This document shows, piece after piece, positions 1-8,316 of a stretch of DNA of 64,000 nt. This DNA comes from Flaviaestuariibacter sp. GTDB lineage: Bacteria; Bacteroidota; Bacteroidia; Chitinophagales; Chitinophagaceae. A program made the translations under genes and the position numbers. The stretch's first letter is position 1. Each line of letters starts with the position of its first letter. The DNA is taken from positions 62,001 through 126,000 of the forward strand of contig JAOQAI010000009.1 of the NCBI GenBank assembly GCA_025963645.1. The letters are read 5' to 3'. The notes beneath the pieces were generated by a model, which was not told where the DNA came from, did no database searches, and saw nothing but the letters and a program-made list of their open reading frames with translations.

Positions 1-1
1 G

Positions 2-751
2 CGCATCAATCCACAATTCCAGATCATTGATATTTCGCACAATCTTTCTCCTTTCAACTATCCGCAAGCGGCGTATGTAAGCCGCAGCGCTATTAAAAAT
101 TTCCCGGAGTTCACGCATCATATCATACTGATCAATCTTTTTGAATCGAAGCCGGATCAGCTGCTTTTTGCTTTTCATAAAGACCAATATATTCTCTGTG
201 CAGATAATGGTTTGCTGGAGATGATATTGGAAGAAAAGCCCGAGCTGGTGATTGGTATTCCGCTTGATAAAACGGCTATAAAGAATACCCTCTACTGTAT
301 TGATGTTGCCGCTAAAGCGATTACGCAACTGGTAAATGGTGAACCCATCCAGAATATCGGCATTCCGGATGTTTCCTATATCGAGAAAAATGCGCTCAAG
401 CCTTTACACGGCGAAAGCTGGATCGAAGGACAGATCATTTTTATCGACAACTTCGAAAATGTCGTGGTGAATATTACCCAGGAGCAATTTGAGCAACAAC
501 GGCGGGGAAGGCGTTTTAAAATTATTTTCAAACGCGACGAAGTGATCGAACGTATCAGTGGCTCTTATGCGGACGTGCCGCAGGGTGAAAAGCTGGTACT
601 TTTTAACAGTGCCGGTTACATGGAAATTGCCATCAATAAAGGAAACGCTGCCGGCTTATTTGGCTTAAGAGGTTACAACGAACAACAGGTTTCTACGATG
701 GTACAAAACCGTCTTTTCTATCAAACAGTAAAAGTTTTTTTTGAGGCGTAA
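2..751 (+). CDS. SAM hydroxide adenosyltransferase (DUF62 family), 5' end missing
   Basis: The frame is open from base 2, so the gene enters from the left edge and its start and N-terminal catalytic part are outside the window. About 249 residues are visible. The segment ADNGLLEM and, further on, FIDNFENVVVNI match the conserved PDNGLL and D-x-FGN-x-x-TN regions of the DUF62 family, which hydrolyses S-adenosylmethionine to adenosine and methionine using an activated hydroxide. The C-terminal third (roughly the last 100 residues, rich in beta-type sequence, containing FNSAGYMEIAINKGNAA) fits the family's C-terminal barrel. An internal ATG at 212 lies inside conserved sequence and is not the start. 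Family assignment is recognition from sequence; activity is inferred. Confidence 0.85.
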   Translation, partial: RINPQFQIIDISHNLSPFNYPQAAYVSRSAIKNFPEFTHHIILINLFESKPDQLLFAFHKDQYILCADNGLLEMILEEKPELVIGIPLDKTAIKNTLYCIDVAAKAITQLVNGEPIQNIGIPDVSYIEKNALKPLHGESWIEGQIIFIDNFENVVVNITQEQFEQQRRGRRFKIIFKRDEVIERISGSYADVPQGEKLVLFNSAGYMEIAINKGNAAGLFGLRGYNEQQVSTMVQNRLFYQTVKVFFEA

Positions 752-754
752 ATA

Positions 755-1008
755 GCCTCTGTCCCCTGGGAGAACCTATGTCTGTCAGGCTTTTCTATTT
801 CATTTCAAGAAATTAAAATTTTTTTTAGTCAGCTTCATTGCTGCTATTAATCGTCCGTTGCGTCGCACACTTGTACGTTAGTAATTCTATTGAGCATTGC
901 TAAATCAGTTCTGTAGAAACTCGTGTAGTCCAAGGAACCTATTCTTGCTACAAACTCTAAATCAAAGGTCTCATTGACCTAAGTTCCCCCACCGGGGGAC
1001 AGGGGCTG
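755..1008. repeat. Pair of inverted GC-rich hairpin repeats around ~195 bp of AT-rich sequence
   Basis: This gene-free gap holds no convincing reading frame. At its right end (976-1008) is a 33-bp sequence containing GTTCCCCC-AC-CGGGGGAC, itself a hairpin. The left end (755-782) carries a degenerate reverse complement (CTGTCCCC-TGGGAGAACCTA-GTC). A much better preserved pair of the same family is at 33861-34064. The sequence between the two ends is AT-rich and unlike that of the second locus. This may be a small non-autonomous element or a paired terminator/processing structure. Confidence 0.6.
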
Positions 1009-1045
1009 TTTTATATTTCTTTTCCCCTTAATTTAGGCACTTCCC

Positions 1046-1053
1046 TATTTTTG
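1046..1053 (+). promoter_or_regulatory. TAnnTTTG-type -7 box for the DUF2723 gene
   Basis: TATTTTTG matches the Bacteroidota -7 consensus TAnnTTTG and lies 46 bases upstream of the ATG. No clear -33 TTTG element is visible at the expected spacing. Confidence 0.5.
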
Positions 1054-1099
1054 CCTGTACTGCTTAAAATGCGGGCTTTTATAACCAACCTCTCACTGT

Positions 1100-4000
1100 A
1101 TGAATTTCAAAAAAGTGAACAACATTACCGGCTGGGTAGTGTGCGCTATTGCTTCGCTGGTCTATATCCTGACAACTGAAAAATCGGCCAGTTTTTGGGA
1201 CACCGGCGAATTTATTTCCGCGGCTTATAAGTTGCAATTACCGCATCCCCCGGGAGCGCCGGTGTTTACTTTATTCGGACGTCTATTTATTGTTCTTTTC
1301 GGTGATGATCCGCAGACGGCTGCAAAAGCGGTGAATATCATGAATGCTTTGGCGAGTGGTTTCACCATCCTGTTTCTCTTTTGGACCATTACCCATTTTG
1401 GACGCAAGCTAATGGTAGGATTTGCAGAAGAGCCCAATTCCAACCAAACATTCGCCATCATGGCTGCCGGGATCGTTGGTGGTCTGGCTTATACTTTCAG
1501 CGACTCCTTCTGGTTTAGCGCCGTGGAGGGTGAGGTGTATGCCTTGTCTTCTTTCTTTACAGCACTGGTTTTTTGGGCAATGCTAAAATGGGAACGTGCT
1601 GATGTAGCCGCTGGAACTGATCGCCAGCAACGAAACTACGCGGATCGCTGGATCATCTTCATTGCTTTTATGATGGGGCTTTCCATAGGTGTGCATTTAT
1701 TGAACCTATTGACGATCCCGGCGATGGTAATGATCTATTATTATCGTCGTTATCAATACTCACAGAAAGGAGCTATTTGGGCGTTCATTATTGGGTGTAT
1801 CATCACAGGTGTAGTGCAGGTTGCTGTTATACAATGGACCGTAAAGTTTGCTGGAAAATTTGATATTTTATTCGTCAACAGCTTTGGACTCCCTTTCTTC
1901 AGCGGTTTCATTTTCTTCTTTTTGCTACTCGGGTTTCTTATTTGGTGGGGACTGCGCAAAGCGCAGGAAAAAGGCTATTCCTTCCTTCGCCTGGGCCTTT
2001 GGAGCTTCGTTTTCATGTTGATCGGTTATTCAACTTATGTGACAACACTTGTTCGCTCCAGCGCCAACCCGGCAATGGACATGAATAATGTGGACAATCC
2101 AATGAGTTTGAACTATTACCTGGGTCGTGAGCAATACGGTTCCGCCCCATTGTTATATGGCCCTCATTTTACGGCTGACTATAAGCGTGATGAAAGCGGA
2201 CAGGTTGTGACTGACGAAGGTGAAATGAAATACACCAAAGGAGCGGACAAGTATATTGAAATTGGTCGTGCACAAGATCCTGAATACGATAGCAAGGATA
2301 TGATGTTGTTCCCACGGGTTTGGGATAAAAGCAATGATCAGAACCATGCGGACTTTTACGGCGAATGGTTAGGATTGGAGCGCACTGCTTCTAACCCTCA
2401 AACCGGTGAACCCGAAGGTTGGGAAAAGCCCACCTATGGTGATAATATCAACTGGTTCATTACCTACCAGAACGGCTTTATGTACTGGCGCTATTTCATG
2501 TGGAATTTTGCCGGTAAGCAGAACGACATCCAGGGCTTTGGCAACAAGCGCGATGGCAACTGGATCTCTGGCATCCCGGTGATTGATAATGCTCGCCTCG
2601 GTGACCAATCAAAACTTCCGGAAAGCATTCAGCATAACAAGGCTACCAATAAGCTTTTCCTCATTCCGTTTATTCTAGGAATTTTCGGTTGCGTATACCA
2701 TTTCCTGAAAGATCGCCGCGATTGGATCGTGTCTTTCCTCCTATTCTTCTTTACAGGCTTAGCTATTGTTTTATACCTGAACCAACCCGGCAACCAGCCT
2801 CGTGAACGTGACTATGCTTTTGCCGGTTCCTTTTACGCGTATGCTATTTGGATCGGGCTATCCGTCATTGGCTTTGTGCGCATGGCTCGTGAGCGGGAAG
2901 ACAAAAAGACCTTTATGAATGTGCTGACCTACGGAGGTGCGGCAACGTTCATCATTACCATGCTAAGCAATACGAATACATCAGCCGGTGGGGCTTTCAC
3001 CAGTTCGCTGGTGGCGGCAATCCTATACGCCGTTGTTGTAGCTGCTATTCATTTCATTACAAAAGCCGCATCGGGCAATGGCAATAACCTTCGCCTTGCT
3101 TCTATATTGGCATTTGTTCTTTGTATGTCGGCGCCCATCCTAATGGCGTCTGAAGAATGGAACGATCATGACCGCAGCAAGAAAACATTAGCGCCTTCCA
3201 TCGCTAAGAACTACCTCGAAAGCTGTGCGCCGAACTCTATCCTATTTACGTTTGGTGACAATGATACTTACCCGCTGTGGTATGCGCAGGAAGTGGAGGG
3301 CGTTCGTCCGGACATACGCATTATCAACACCAGCTTATTAGGTATTGATTGGTACGTAAACCAGTTGCGGTATAAAGTAAATGAAAGCCCGGCGATAGAT
3401 GTGGTATGGTCACCGGAGCAGATCGCAGGTCTTTCCTATATCATGTTCCGTCCCGAAGGCGACCAGGTACAACCAAGACCGCTTAAAGGTTTGATGCAAT
3501 CCATCGGGCAAGCATTGAGCCTGCAAGAGGATCGTACCAATATCCAGGTGACTTTCCCTACAAGACGTTTCATTGTAGATGTAGATCCCGCCGCCGCTGC
3601 GGCTTCTGGTGCAGTTAACCCAACAGACAGTGCTTACGCACAGATGGTGTTTGATCTGCCGGAACGCAGTTACCTTACCTTGGATCAATTAACCATCCTT
3701 AATATCATTGCGGCTAACGGTTGGAAACGTCCTATCTACTTCACCTCACCTTATGGTGATCTTGGTTTTGGACAATACCTGCGTAAAGATGGATTGACAT
3801 TCCGCCTCTCCCCGGTTAAGAATGAGTTCCCGCAACAAAAATGGATCGTTGACCAGGCATTGCGAGGTTCTTCTATCAGGGATAACAACAGCGATGTGAT
3901 GTATAAGAACCTGATGACGAAGTTCCAGTTTGGCGGCGCCAATTTGAGCAATATTTATTTTGATGAGGAGAACCGCCGTCACCTGCTTTCTATCCGCTCC

Positions 4001-4426
4001 GTATATGCAGAAGCAGCGGGCAACCTGGCAGATAAAGGCCGGAAGCAAGAGGCGATGAACCTGCTGAACAAAACAGAAAGCATGATCTCACCGGAGAACC
4101 TGCCCTATGCGATGGTTAGCCGCTACAACTCGCATAATCAAACGTCATTGATCTACCTGGAGGCAGCTTACAAAGCAGGTAACCAGCCATTGGCAAACAA
4201 GCTTAAAACCGCTATAGAAAAAGATTTGAGAGATCAAAAAGCGTATTACGATTATCTGAAAAATGATAAACCCGATTTCTATAACGGGGTGGCTCGTGAA
4301 GATGATATCAATAACTTTATGCTGGAACAATTGTTACCGGCATTGGTAAAACAATATTCAACTGCACCACCCACCATTGTTACGGAAAACCCCGCTGGAC
4401 CTGCTGATAGCAGCCAGAGAAGATAA
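1100..4426 (+). CDS. DUF2723 multi-pass membrane protein (GT117 / protein O-mannosyltransferase-like)
   Basis: An 1108-residue protein with about a dozen hydrophobic membrane segments in the first ~680 residues and a soluble, TPR-like C-terminal part. The N-terminal signature FWDTGEFISAAYKLQLPHPP (acidic DxGE loop followed by HPPG) is the hallmark of DUF2723 proteins, which are grouped with GT-C type glycosyltransferases (GT117) thought to transfer a lipid-linked sugar outside the membrane. The length is normal for the Bacteroidota members. It starts with ATG, has a TATTTTTG box upstream and a strong terminator just after the stop, so it is probably a single-gene unit. Glycosyl transfer is inferred from the family; the substrate is unknown. 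It could serve protein O-glycosylation together with the glycan cluster at 48.7-58.6 kb, but nothing here proves that. Confidence 0.85.
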   Translation: MNFKKVNNITGWVVCAIASLVYILTTEKSASFWDTGEFISAAYKLQLPHPPGAPVFTLFGRLFIVLFGDDPQTAAKAVNIMNALASGFTILFLFWTITHFGRKLMVGFAEEPNSNQTFAIMAAGIVGGLAYTFSDSFWFSAVEGEVYALSSFFTALVFWAMLKWERADVAAGTDRQQRNYADRWIIFIAFMMGLSIGVHLLNLLTIPAMVMIYYYRRYQYSQKGAIWAFIIGCIITGVVQVAVIQWTVKFAGKFDILFVNSFGLPFFSGFIFFFLLLGFLIWWGLRKAQEKGYSFLRLGLWSFVFMLIGYSTYVTTLVRSSANPAMDMNNVDNPMSLNYYLGREQYGSAPLLYGPHFTADYKRDESGQVVTDEGEMKYTKGADKYIEIGRAQDPEYDSKDMMLFPRVWDKSNDQNHADFYGEWLGLERTASNPQTGEPEGWEKPTYGDNINWFITYQNGFMYWRYFMWNFAGKQNDIQGFGNKRDGNWISGIPVIDNARLGDQSKLPESIQHNKATNKLFLIPFILGIFGCVYHFLKDRRDWIVSFLLFFFTGLAIVLYLNQPGNQPRERDYAFAGSFYAYAIWIGLSVIGFVRMAREREDKKTFMNVLTYGGAATFIITMLSNTNTSAGGAFTSSLVAAILYAVVVAAIHFITKAASGNGNNLRLASILAFVLCMSAPILMASEEWNDHDRSKKTLAPSIAKNYLESCAPNSILFTFGDNDTYPLWYAQEVEGVRPDIRIINTSLLGIDWYVNQLRYKVNESPAIDVVWSPEQIAGLSYIMFRPEGDQVQPRPLKGLMQSIGQALSLQEDRTNIQVTFPTRRFIVDVDPAAAAASGAVNPTDSAYAQMVFDLPERSYLTLDQLTILNIIAANGWKRPIYFTSPYGDLGFGQYLRKDGLTFRLSPVKNEFPQQKWIVDQALRGSSIRDNNSDVMYKNLMTKFQFGGANLSNIYFDEENRRHLLSIRSVYAEAAGNLADKGRKQEAMNLLNKTESMISPENLPYAMVSRYNSHNQTSLIYLEAAYKAGNQPLANKLKTAIEKDLRDQKAYYDYLKNDKPDFYNGVAREDDINNFMLEQLLPALVKQYSTAPPTIVTENPAGPADSSQRR

Positions 4427-4430
4427 AAGA

Positions 4431-4457
4431 AACCTTCGCTTCGGCGGGGGTTTTTTG
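4431..4457 (+). terminator. Rho-independent terminator after the DUF2723 gene
   Basis: Stem CCTTCGC / GCGGGGG (with G-T pairs) closed by a TTCG tetraloop and followed by TTTTTT, beginning five bases after the stop codon. Confidence 0.8.
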
Positions 4458-4485
4458 TTAACAAATGGTACAACAAATCCAGTAC

Positions 4486-4493
4486 TATTTTTG
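4486..4493 (+). promoter_or_regulatory. TAnnTTTG-type -7 box for the VWA gene
   Basis: TATTTTTG lies 17 bases before the ATG at 4510 and just after the preceding terminator, so the VWA gene probably starts its own transcript with a very short leader. Confidence 0.5.
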
Positions 4494-4509
4494 TTATTAA
4501 CGCTACACT

Positions 4510-5607
4510 ATGCAAGGTTTTCAATTCACCGGATTCGACCCGAACGCTGGCGGTAAAACGCGGTTTGAGCAATTGCTTGACCTGTTTATGCAGCTGCTTA
4601 CTTACACCAGCGGTGATGTGAGCGAGGCGCTGCAATGGCTGAACGAATTGGATAAGAAATACGAGTTAACGGATGATGAATATGGAATGGGTGATTTCAT
4701 CGATGATCTGAAAAACAAAGGCTATATCAACGACAACGAAGGCACTGGTGAAATAAAGATCACACCCAAAACAGAACAAGGCATCCGCAAGAAAAGCCTG
4801 GAAGAAATTTTTGGTAAGCTCAAGAAAACAAAGATCGGCGAACATCAAACCTTTAAACCGGGTGGCGGAGATGAGGTCAGCCCGGACACACGTCCTTTCC
4901 AGTTTGGCGACATGCTGGAGCAGATAGATTTTACCGAATCCATTCGTAATGCGCAGATCAATCATGGCCTGGAATCTTTCACGATGCAGGAAGATGACCT
5001 GCAGATACGGGAAACTGATTTCAAGGCACAGACTTCCACGGTGTTAATGATCGACATTTCACACTCGATGATACTTTATGGTGAGGATCGCATCACGCCT
5101 GCCAAAAAAGTGGCGATGGCATTAAGCGAATTGATCACCACTAAATACCCAAAAGATACTTTGGACATTGTAGTATTTGGCAATGATGCCTGGCCGGTAG
5201 AGATCAAAGACCTGCCTTACTTACAAGTAGGCCCCTTCCATACAAATACAGTTGCGGGTTTAGAGTTGGCCATGGACACCTTGCGCCGCCGCAAAAATCC
5301 GAACAAGCAGATATTTATGATCACGGATGGTAAGCCCACTTGCTTAAAGATCGGCAGCCGGTATTATAAGAACAGCTTTGGGCTGGATAGGAAAGTAACC
5401 AGCCGGTGCATGAACCTCGCAGCGCAATGCAAGAAGCTCAAGATTCCCATTACCACCTTTATGATCGCAACCGATCCTTACCTGCAACGCTTTGTGCAGG
5501 AATTTACAGAAACCAATAATGGCAAAGCCTTCTTTGCCTCATTGGATAAACTAGGGGCATTTATTTTTAAGGACTTTGAAAGCGGGAAACGGAAGACACT
5601 TTATTAG
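4510..5607 (+). CDS. VWA-domain protein partnered with a MoxR/Mg-chelatase-like ATPase
   Basis: A 365-residue soluble protein. The C-terminal half is a von Willebrand factor A domain with a complete metal-ion-dependent adhesion site: D182-I-S184-H-S186 (MIDISHSM), a later T in the loop around NTVAGLE, and MITDGKPT as the second Asp loop. The N-terminal ~160 residues are helical and charged. This is the D-subunit-like half of the Mg-chelatase/MoxR-VWA pairing; the ATPase half is the gene at 6095, separated only by an inserted GxxExxY gene. Such ATPase/VWA pairs act as cytoplasmic chaperone-like or metal-insertion machines in characterised cases; the target here is unknown. No signal peptide is visible. 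Confidence 0.85.
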   Translation: MQGFQFTGFDPNAGGKTRFEQLLDLFMQLLTYTSGDVSEALQWLNELDKKYELTDDEYGMGDFIDDLKNKGYINDNEGTGEIKITPKTEQGIRKKSLEEIFGKLKKTKIGEHQTFKPGGGDEVSPDTRPFQFGDMLEQIDFTESIRNAQINHGLESFTMQEDDLQIRETDFKAQTSTVLMIDISHSMILYGEDRITPAKKVAMALSELITTKYPKDTLDIVVFGNDAWPVEIKDLPYLQVGPFHTNTVAGLELAMDTLRRRKNPNKQIFMITDGKPTCLKIGSRYYKNSFGLDRKVTSRCMNLAAQCKKLKIPITTFMIATDPYLQRFVQEFTETNNGKAFFASLDKLGAFIFKDFESGKRKTLY

Positions 5608-6100
5608 TCTTCTGAACCAAGATTGGGCGGATTTTAAGATTAGGAAGAAAAAAAGACCAATGGCTGATTATAAATATGCAGACATCACAGAGAAAATTAT
5701 TGGGGCTTCGATGAGAGTTCATGCAGCTTTAGGCAATGGTTTTCAGGAAGTGATTTATCAAAGAGCTTTAGCCATAGAATTAGAAGAATTAGGCATCCTT
5801 TTCAAAAGAGAAATGGAAATGCCAATTTATTACAAAGGCAAAATGATCGGCGAAAGACGAGTTGACTTTTTTATAGAAGGAAAAATAATGGTTGAACTGA
5901 AAGCCATCATCAATTTAGAAAATGTACATCTCGCCCAAGCAAAAAATTATCTCGAAGCGTATAACATTGAAATAGGCTTACTTATCAATTTCGGTGCAAC
6001 CTCCTTACAATTTAAACGCTTGGGTAACACCAAATTTGTAAACAACTCTTTTCTACAAAATCAATAAATCCACCCAAATCGTGGTTCAGAAATTATGGAC
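5576..6100. repeat. Inverted repeats bracketing the GxxExxY gene (5610-5635 and 6066-6091)
   Basis: The left copy reads TTCTGAACCAAGATT-GGGCGGATTT. The right copy, read on the minus strand, is TTCTGAACCACGATTTGGGTGGATTT. They agree at all but about three positions and face each other across the GxxExxY gene. The left copy starts two bases after the VWA stop and the right copy ends three bases before the ATPase start. No transposase is present. The placement suggests a cassette-like insertion into the VWA-ATPase operon, or a stem that can bring the flanking mRNA together. Confidence 0.7.
5660..6067 (+). CDS. GxxExxY protein (PD-(D/E)XK-type, function unknown)
   Basis: A 135-residue protein of the GxxExxY family, named after the motif G-N-G-F-Q-E-V-I-Y seen near residue 30. 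Further features are FKREMEMPIYYKG, the RRVDFFIEGKIMVELKAI strand (D and ExK as in PD-(D/E)XK nuclease-like folds) and HLAQAKNYL. The ATG at 5660 begins MADYKYADI, the usual family N-terminus; an in-frame upstream extension would overlap the VWA gene and carry no family sequence. The gene is more AT-rich than its neighbours and lies between facing inverted repeats, so it looks inserted. Members are widespread and scattered in bacteria; no biochemical role is established, and nuclease activity is only inferred from the fold. Confidence 0.85.
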   Translation: MADYKYADITEKIIGASMRVHAALGNGFQEVIYQRALAIELEELGILFKREMEMPIYYKGKMIGERRVDFFIEGKIMVELKAIINLENVHLAQAKNYLEAYNIEIGLLINFGATSLQFKRLGNTKFVNNSFLQNQ

Positions 6101-7624
6101 ATTAAACGAATAAACACTTTAAGAGAATTAAAAGAATCGGGTTATCAAACCCGGACAATCAAAGAAGAAGTACGCGAAAACTTAATTAAAAAATTACAAG
6201 CTGGCGACGAAACATTCACTGGCATTATTGGTTATGAAGACACCGTTATACCTGATGTCGAGCGAGCCTTATTGAGCAAGCATAATATCTTGTTCTTAGG
6301 TTTGCGTGGACAGGCAAAGACACGTATGGCGCGGCAAATGACGCAGTTGCTGGATGAATACATACCCTTTGTTTCCGGCTCAGACATCAACGACGATCCT
6401 ATCAATCCAATCTCAAAATTTGCAAAGGACCTGATACGTGAAAAAGGCGATGACACGCCTATTGAATGGATGCACCGCAGCCAGCGCTATGGCGAAAAAT
6501 TGGCTACGCCGGATGTTAGTGTTGCCGACCTGATCGGCGATGTGGACCCCATAAAAGCTGCGAACCTTAAACTAAGCTTTGCAGATGAACGTGTCATTCA
6601 TTACGGCATCATTCCAAAAAGCAACCGTAGCATTTTTGTAATTAATGAGCTGCCCGATCTGCAGGCACGCATCCAAGTGGCGCTATTCAATATCCTGGAG
6701 GAGGGAGATGTGCAAATCCGTGGATTTAAATTACGGTTGCCGTTGGATATTCTCTTTGTTTTTACCGCAAACCCGGAAGATTATACCAACCGCGGTTCAA
6801 TCGTAACGCCGCTGAAAGACCGTATTCAAAGCCAGATATTAACGCATTATCCAAAGACATTGGAACATGCTTTATCTATAACAGAACAAGAAGCAGATAT
6901 TGAAGAGCAGAAAGAAAAGGTTGCGGTCAGCGACCTGGTAAAACGATTGATAGAGCAGGTTGCTTTTGAAGCCCGCAGCAGCGAATTTGTAGATAAAAAA
7001 AGCGGTGTAAGTGCCCGCTTAACCATTTCAGCTTTCGAGAACTGCGTGAGTTCCGCAGAACGGCGTTCTATTCTAAATAAAGAAGCAAAAACACAGGTCT
7101 GGATATCTGATCTTGTAGGCATTATTCCCTCTATTACCGGTAAGATCGAGTTAGTGTATGAAGGCGAGCAGGAAGGCCCTTACCAGGTGGCGATGAACCT
7201 GTTAGACAAAGCCATCCGCACCCAGTTTGCCAACTATTTTCCGAACCCGGAAACAATGAAAAAACGGGCGCCTAAGAAAGGCGAAAAACCCCAGCCTGTT
7301 GACAATCCTTACCGTTCTATCCTTAGCTGGTTTGATAAAGGCAATCATCTTAATCTTCTTTTCGGAACAAAAGACCGTGATAAGATCAACGAGCTGTACA
7401 AAGTGGACGGGCTGCATGCACTGGTAAAGAAAACATTTCCACAAGCATCGGAAACCGAAATGGCGCTATTGATGGAATTTGTCTTGCACGGACTATCCTC
7501 CTACTCTCTCATATCAAAAAAGATACTGGAAACATCTGTTGAATTTAAAGACCTTATGGGAAGCATGATAAATATTCAAGCGTCTTCCTTTGATGATGAA
7601 GACGAAGAAGAAGATTTTAATTAA
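6095..7624 (+). CDS. MoxR/Mg-chelatase I-like AAA+ ATPase
   Basis: A 509-residue AAA+ protein. The Walker A is a variant, GLRGQAKT at residues 69-76; the Walker B region is IFVINELPDL (around 180-190, with E185); GDVDPIKAAN and the sensor-like FVFTANPEDYTNRG loop follow. These are features of the Mg-chelatase ChlI/MoxR clade. It pairs with the VWA protein upstream, from which it is separated by the GxxExxY insertion. The C-terminus is highly acidic (DDEDEEEDF). The likely role is ATP-driven remodelling of a client together with the VWA protein; the client is unknown. Translation starts at ATG three bases after the right inverted repeat, so the insertion probably supplies its 5' untranslated sequence. 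Confidence 0.85.
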   Translation: MDIKRINTLRELKESGYQTRTIKEEVRENLIKKLQAGDETFTGIIGYEDTVIPDVERALLSKHNILFLGLRGQAKTRMARQMTQLLDEYIPFVSGSDINDDPINPISKFAKDLIREKGDDTPIEWMHRSQRYGEKLATPDVSVADLIGDVDPIKAANLKLSFADERVIHYGIIPKSNRSIFVINELPDLQARIQVALFNILEEGDVQIRGFKLRLPLDILFVFTANPEDYTNRGSIVTPLKDRIQSQILTHYPKTLEHALSITEQEADIEEQKEKVAVSDLVKRLIEQVAFEARSSEFVDKKSGVSARLTISAFENCVSSAERRSILNKEAKTQVWISDLVGIIPSITGKIELVYEGEQEGPYQVAMNLLDKAIRTQFANYFPNPETMKKRAPKKGEKPQPVDNPYRSILSWFDKGNHLNLLFGTKDRDKINELYKVDGLHALVKKTFPQASETEMALLMEFVLHGLSSYSLISKKILETSVEFKDLMGSMINIQASSFDDEDEEEDFN

Positions 7625-7660
7625 AAAAAAGCGGCGCCTTACTAATGCGCCGCTTTTTTA
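7625..7660. terminator. Bidirectional terminator between the ATPase and barrel-protein genes
   Basis: AAAAAGCGGCGC-CTTACTAAT-GCGCCGCTTTTTT: a seven-base GC stem flanked by A-run and T-run, able to stop transcripts from both convergent genes. Confidence 0.85.
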
Positions 7661-7683
7661 TTGAACGATGAGGTTTTATCCTA

Positions 7684-8241
7684 TTAGTTGAAATTATATC
7701 CTACACTGATGCCACCAGAAGGTTGTATAAATCCATTACCTACGATGGGTGTAAAGCCAATGCGCCAGCTAAAGCCGCCACCAACGGGTTGACGGCGATA
7801 CATGAAGGAAGCAGTGCCGAATAAAGAAGACCGGTCCTGGTCATAATACGAATCAAACAGGTCTATTTTTCTGCCCGTAATGGTCACGCCAGCACCCACT
7901 TCGAACGTATGCTGCGAGGTGGGCTTTCCAAATATATAATTTACCTGAAGGGGGAAAGTAGCAACAGACAGTTGTCTTCCGCTGGTATAATAGCCGCCAC
8001 CACCCGGCTGCGTCACGTATTGATCATTAAAGGTTGTCACAAACCCAAACCCTGCCCGGGCGCCCCAGCCTAATGATGATTTTGCAAAACGCCGGTCAAT
8101 ATTAGCTGAGAACAAAATACCGGGCCCACCGACCTCAGCAAAAAAAGACATCTGTCCTACTCCGGTTTCGGCGGACTTGGTTTCCTGTGCAGCAACAGCT
8201 GCGCCACATAATACAGCAAAGGCAAGAAAAAGTTTCTTCAT
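7684..8241 (-). CDS. Outer-membrane beta-barrel protein, small porin-like
   Basis: A 185-residue protein with a clear signal peptide (MKKLFLAFAVLCGAAVAAQE, cleavage around residue 18-19) followed by alternating hydrophobic/polar strands and glycines (GWGARAGFGFVTTF, FPLQVNYIFG, FEVGAGVTITG) and a C-terminus ending in GYNFN with a terminal aromatic pair, as in eight-stranded outer-membrane barrels. No enzymatic motif is seen. It stands between murB and the terminator shared with the ATPase gene and may be cotranscribed with murB (75-bp gap). The specific function is unknown. Confidence 0.75.
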   Translation of the reverse strand: MKKLFLAFAVLCGAAVAAQETKSAETGVGQMSFFAEVGGPGILFSANIDRRFAKSSLGWGARAGFGFVTTFNDQYVTQPGGGGYYTSGRQLSVATFPLQVNYIFGKPTSQHTFEVGAGVTITGRKIDLFDSYYDQDRSSLFGTASFMYRRQPVGGGFSWRIGFTPIVGNGFIQPSGGISVGYNFN

Positions 8242-8316
8242 AATAGAGATTTACGGTTGAAAAATTGATACGGTTGGGAGACCCAGGGATATCTGCAAAT
8301 GCTGCCTGACTAATTG

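Noticed and set aside
5576-5659. Upstream extension of the GxxExxY protein
   Set aside because: It is translated from the VWA gene end and the inverted repeat; the family starts at MADYKYADI.
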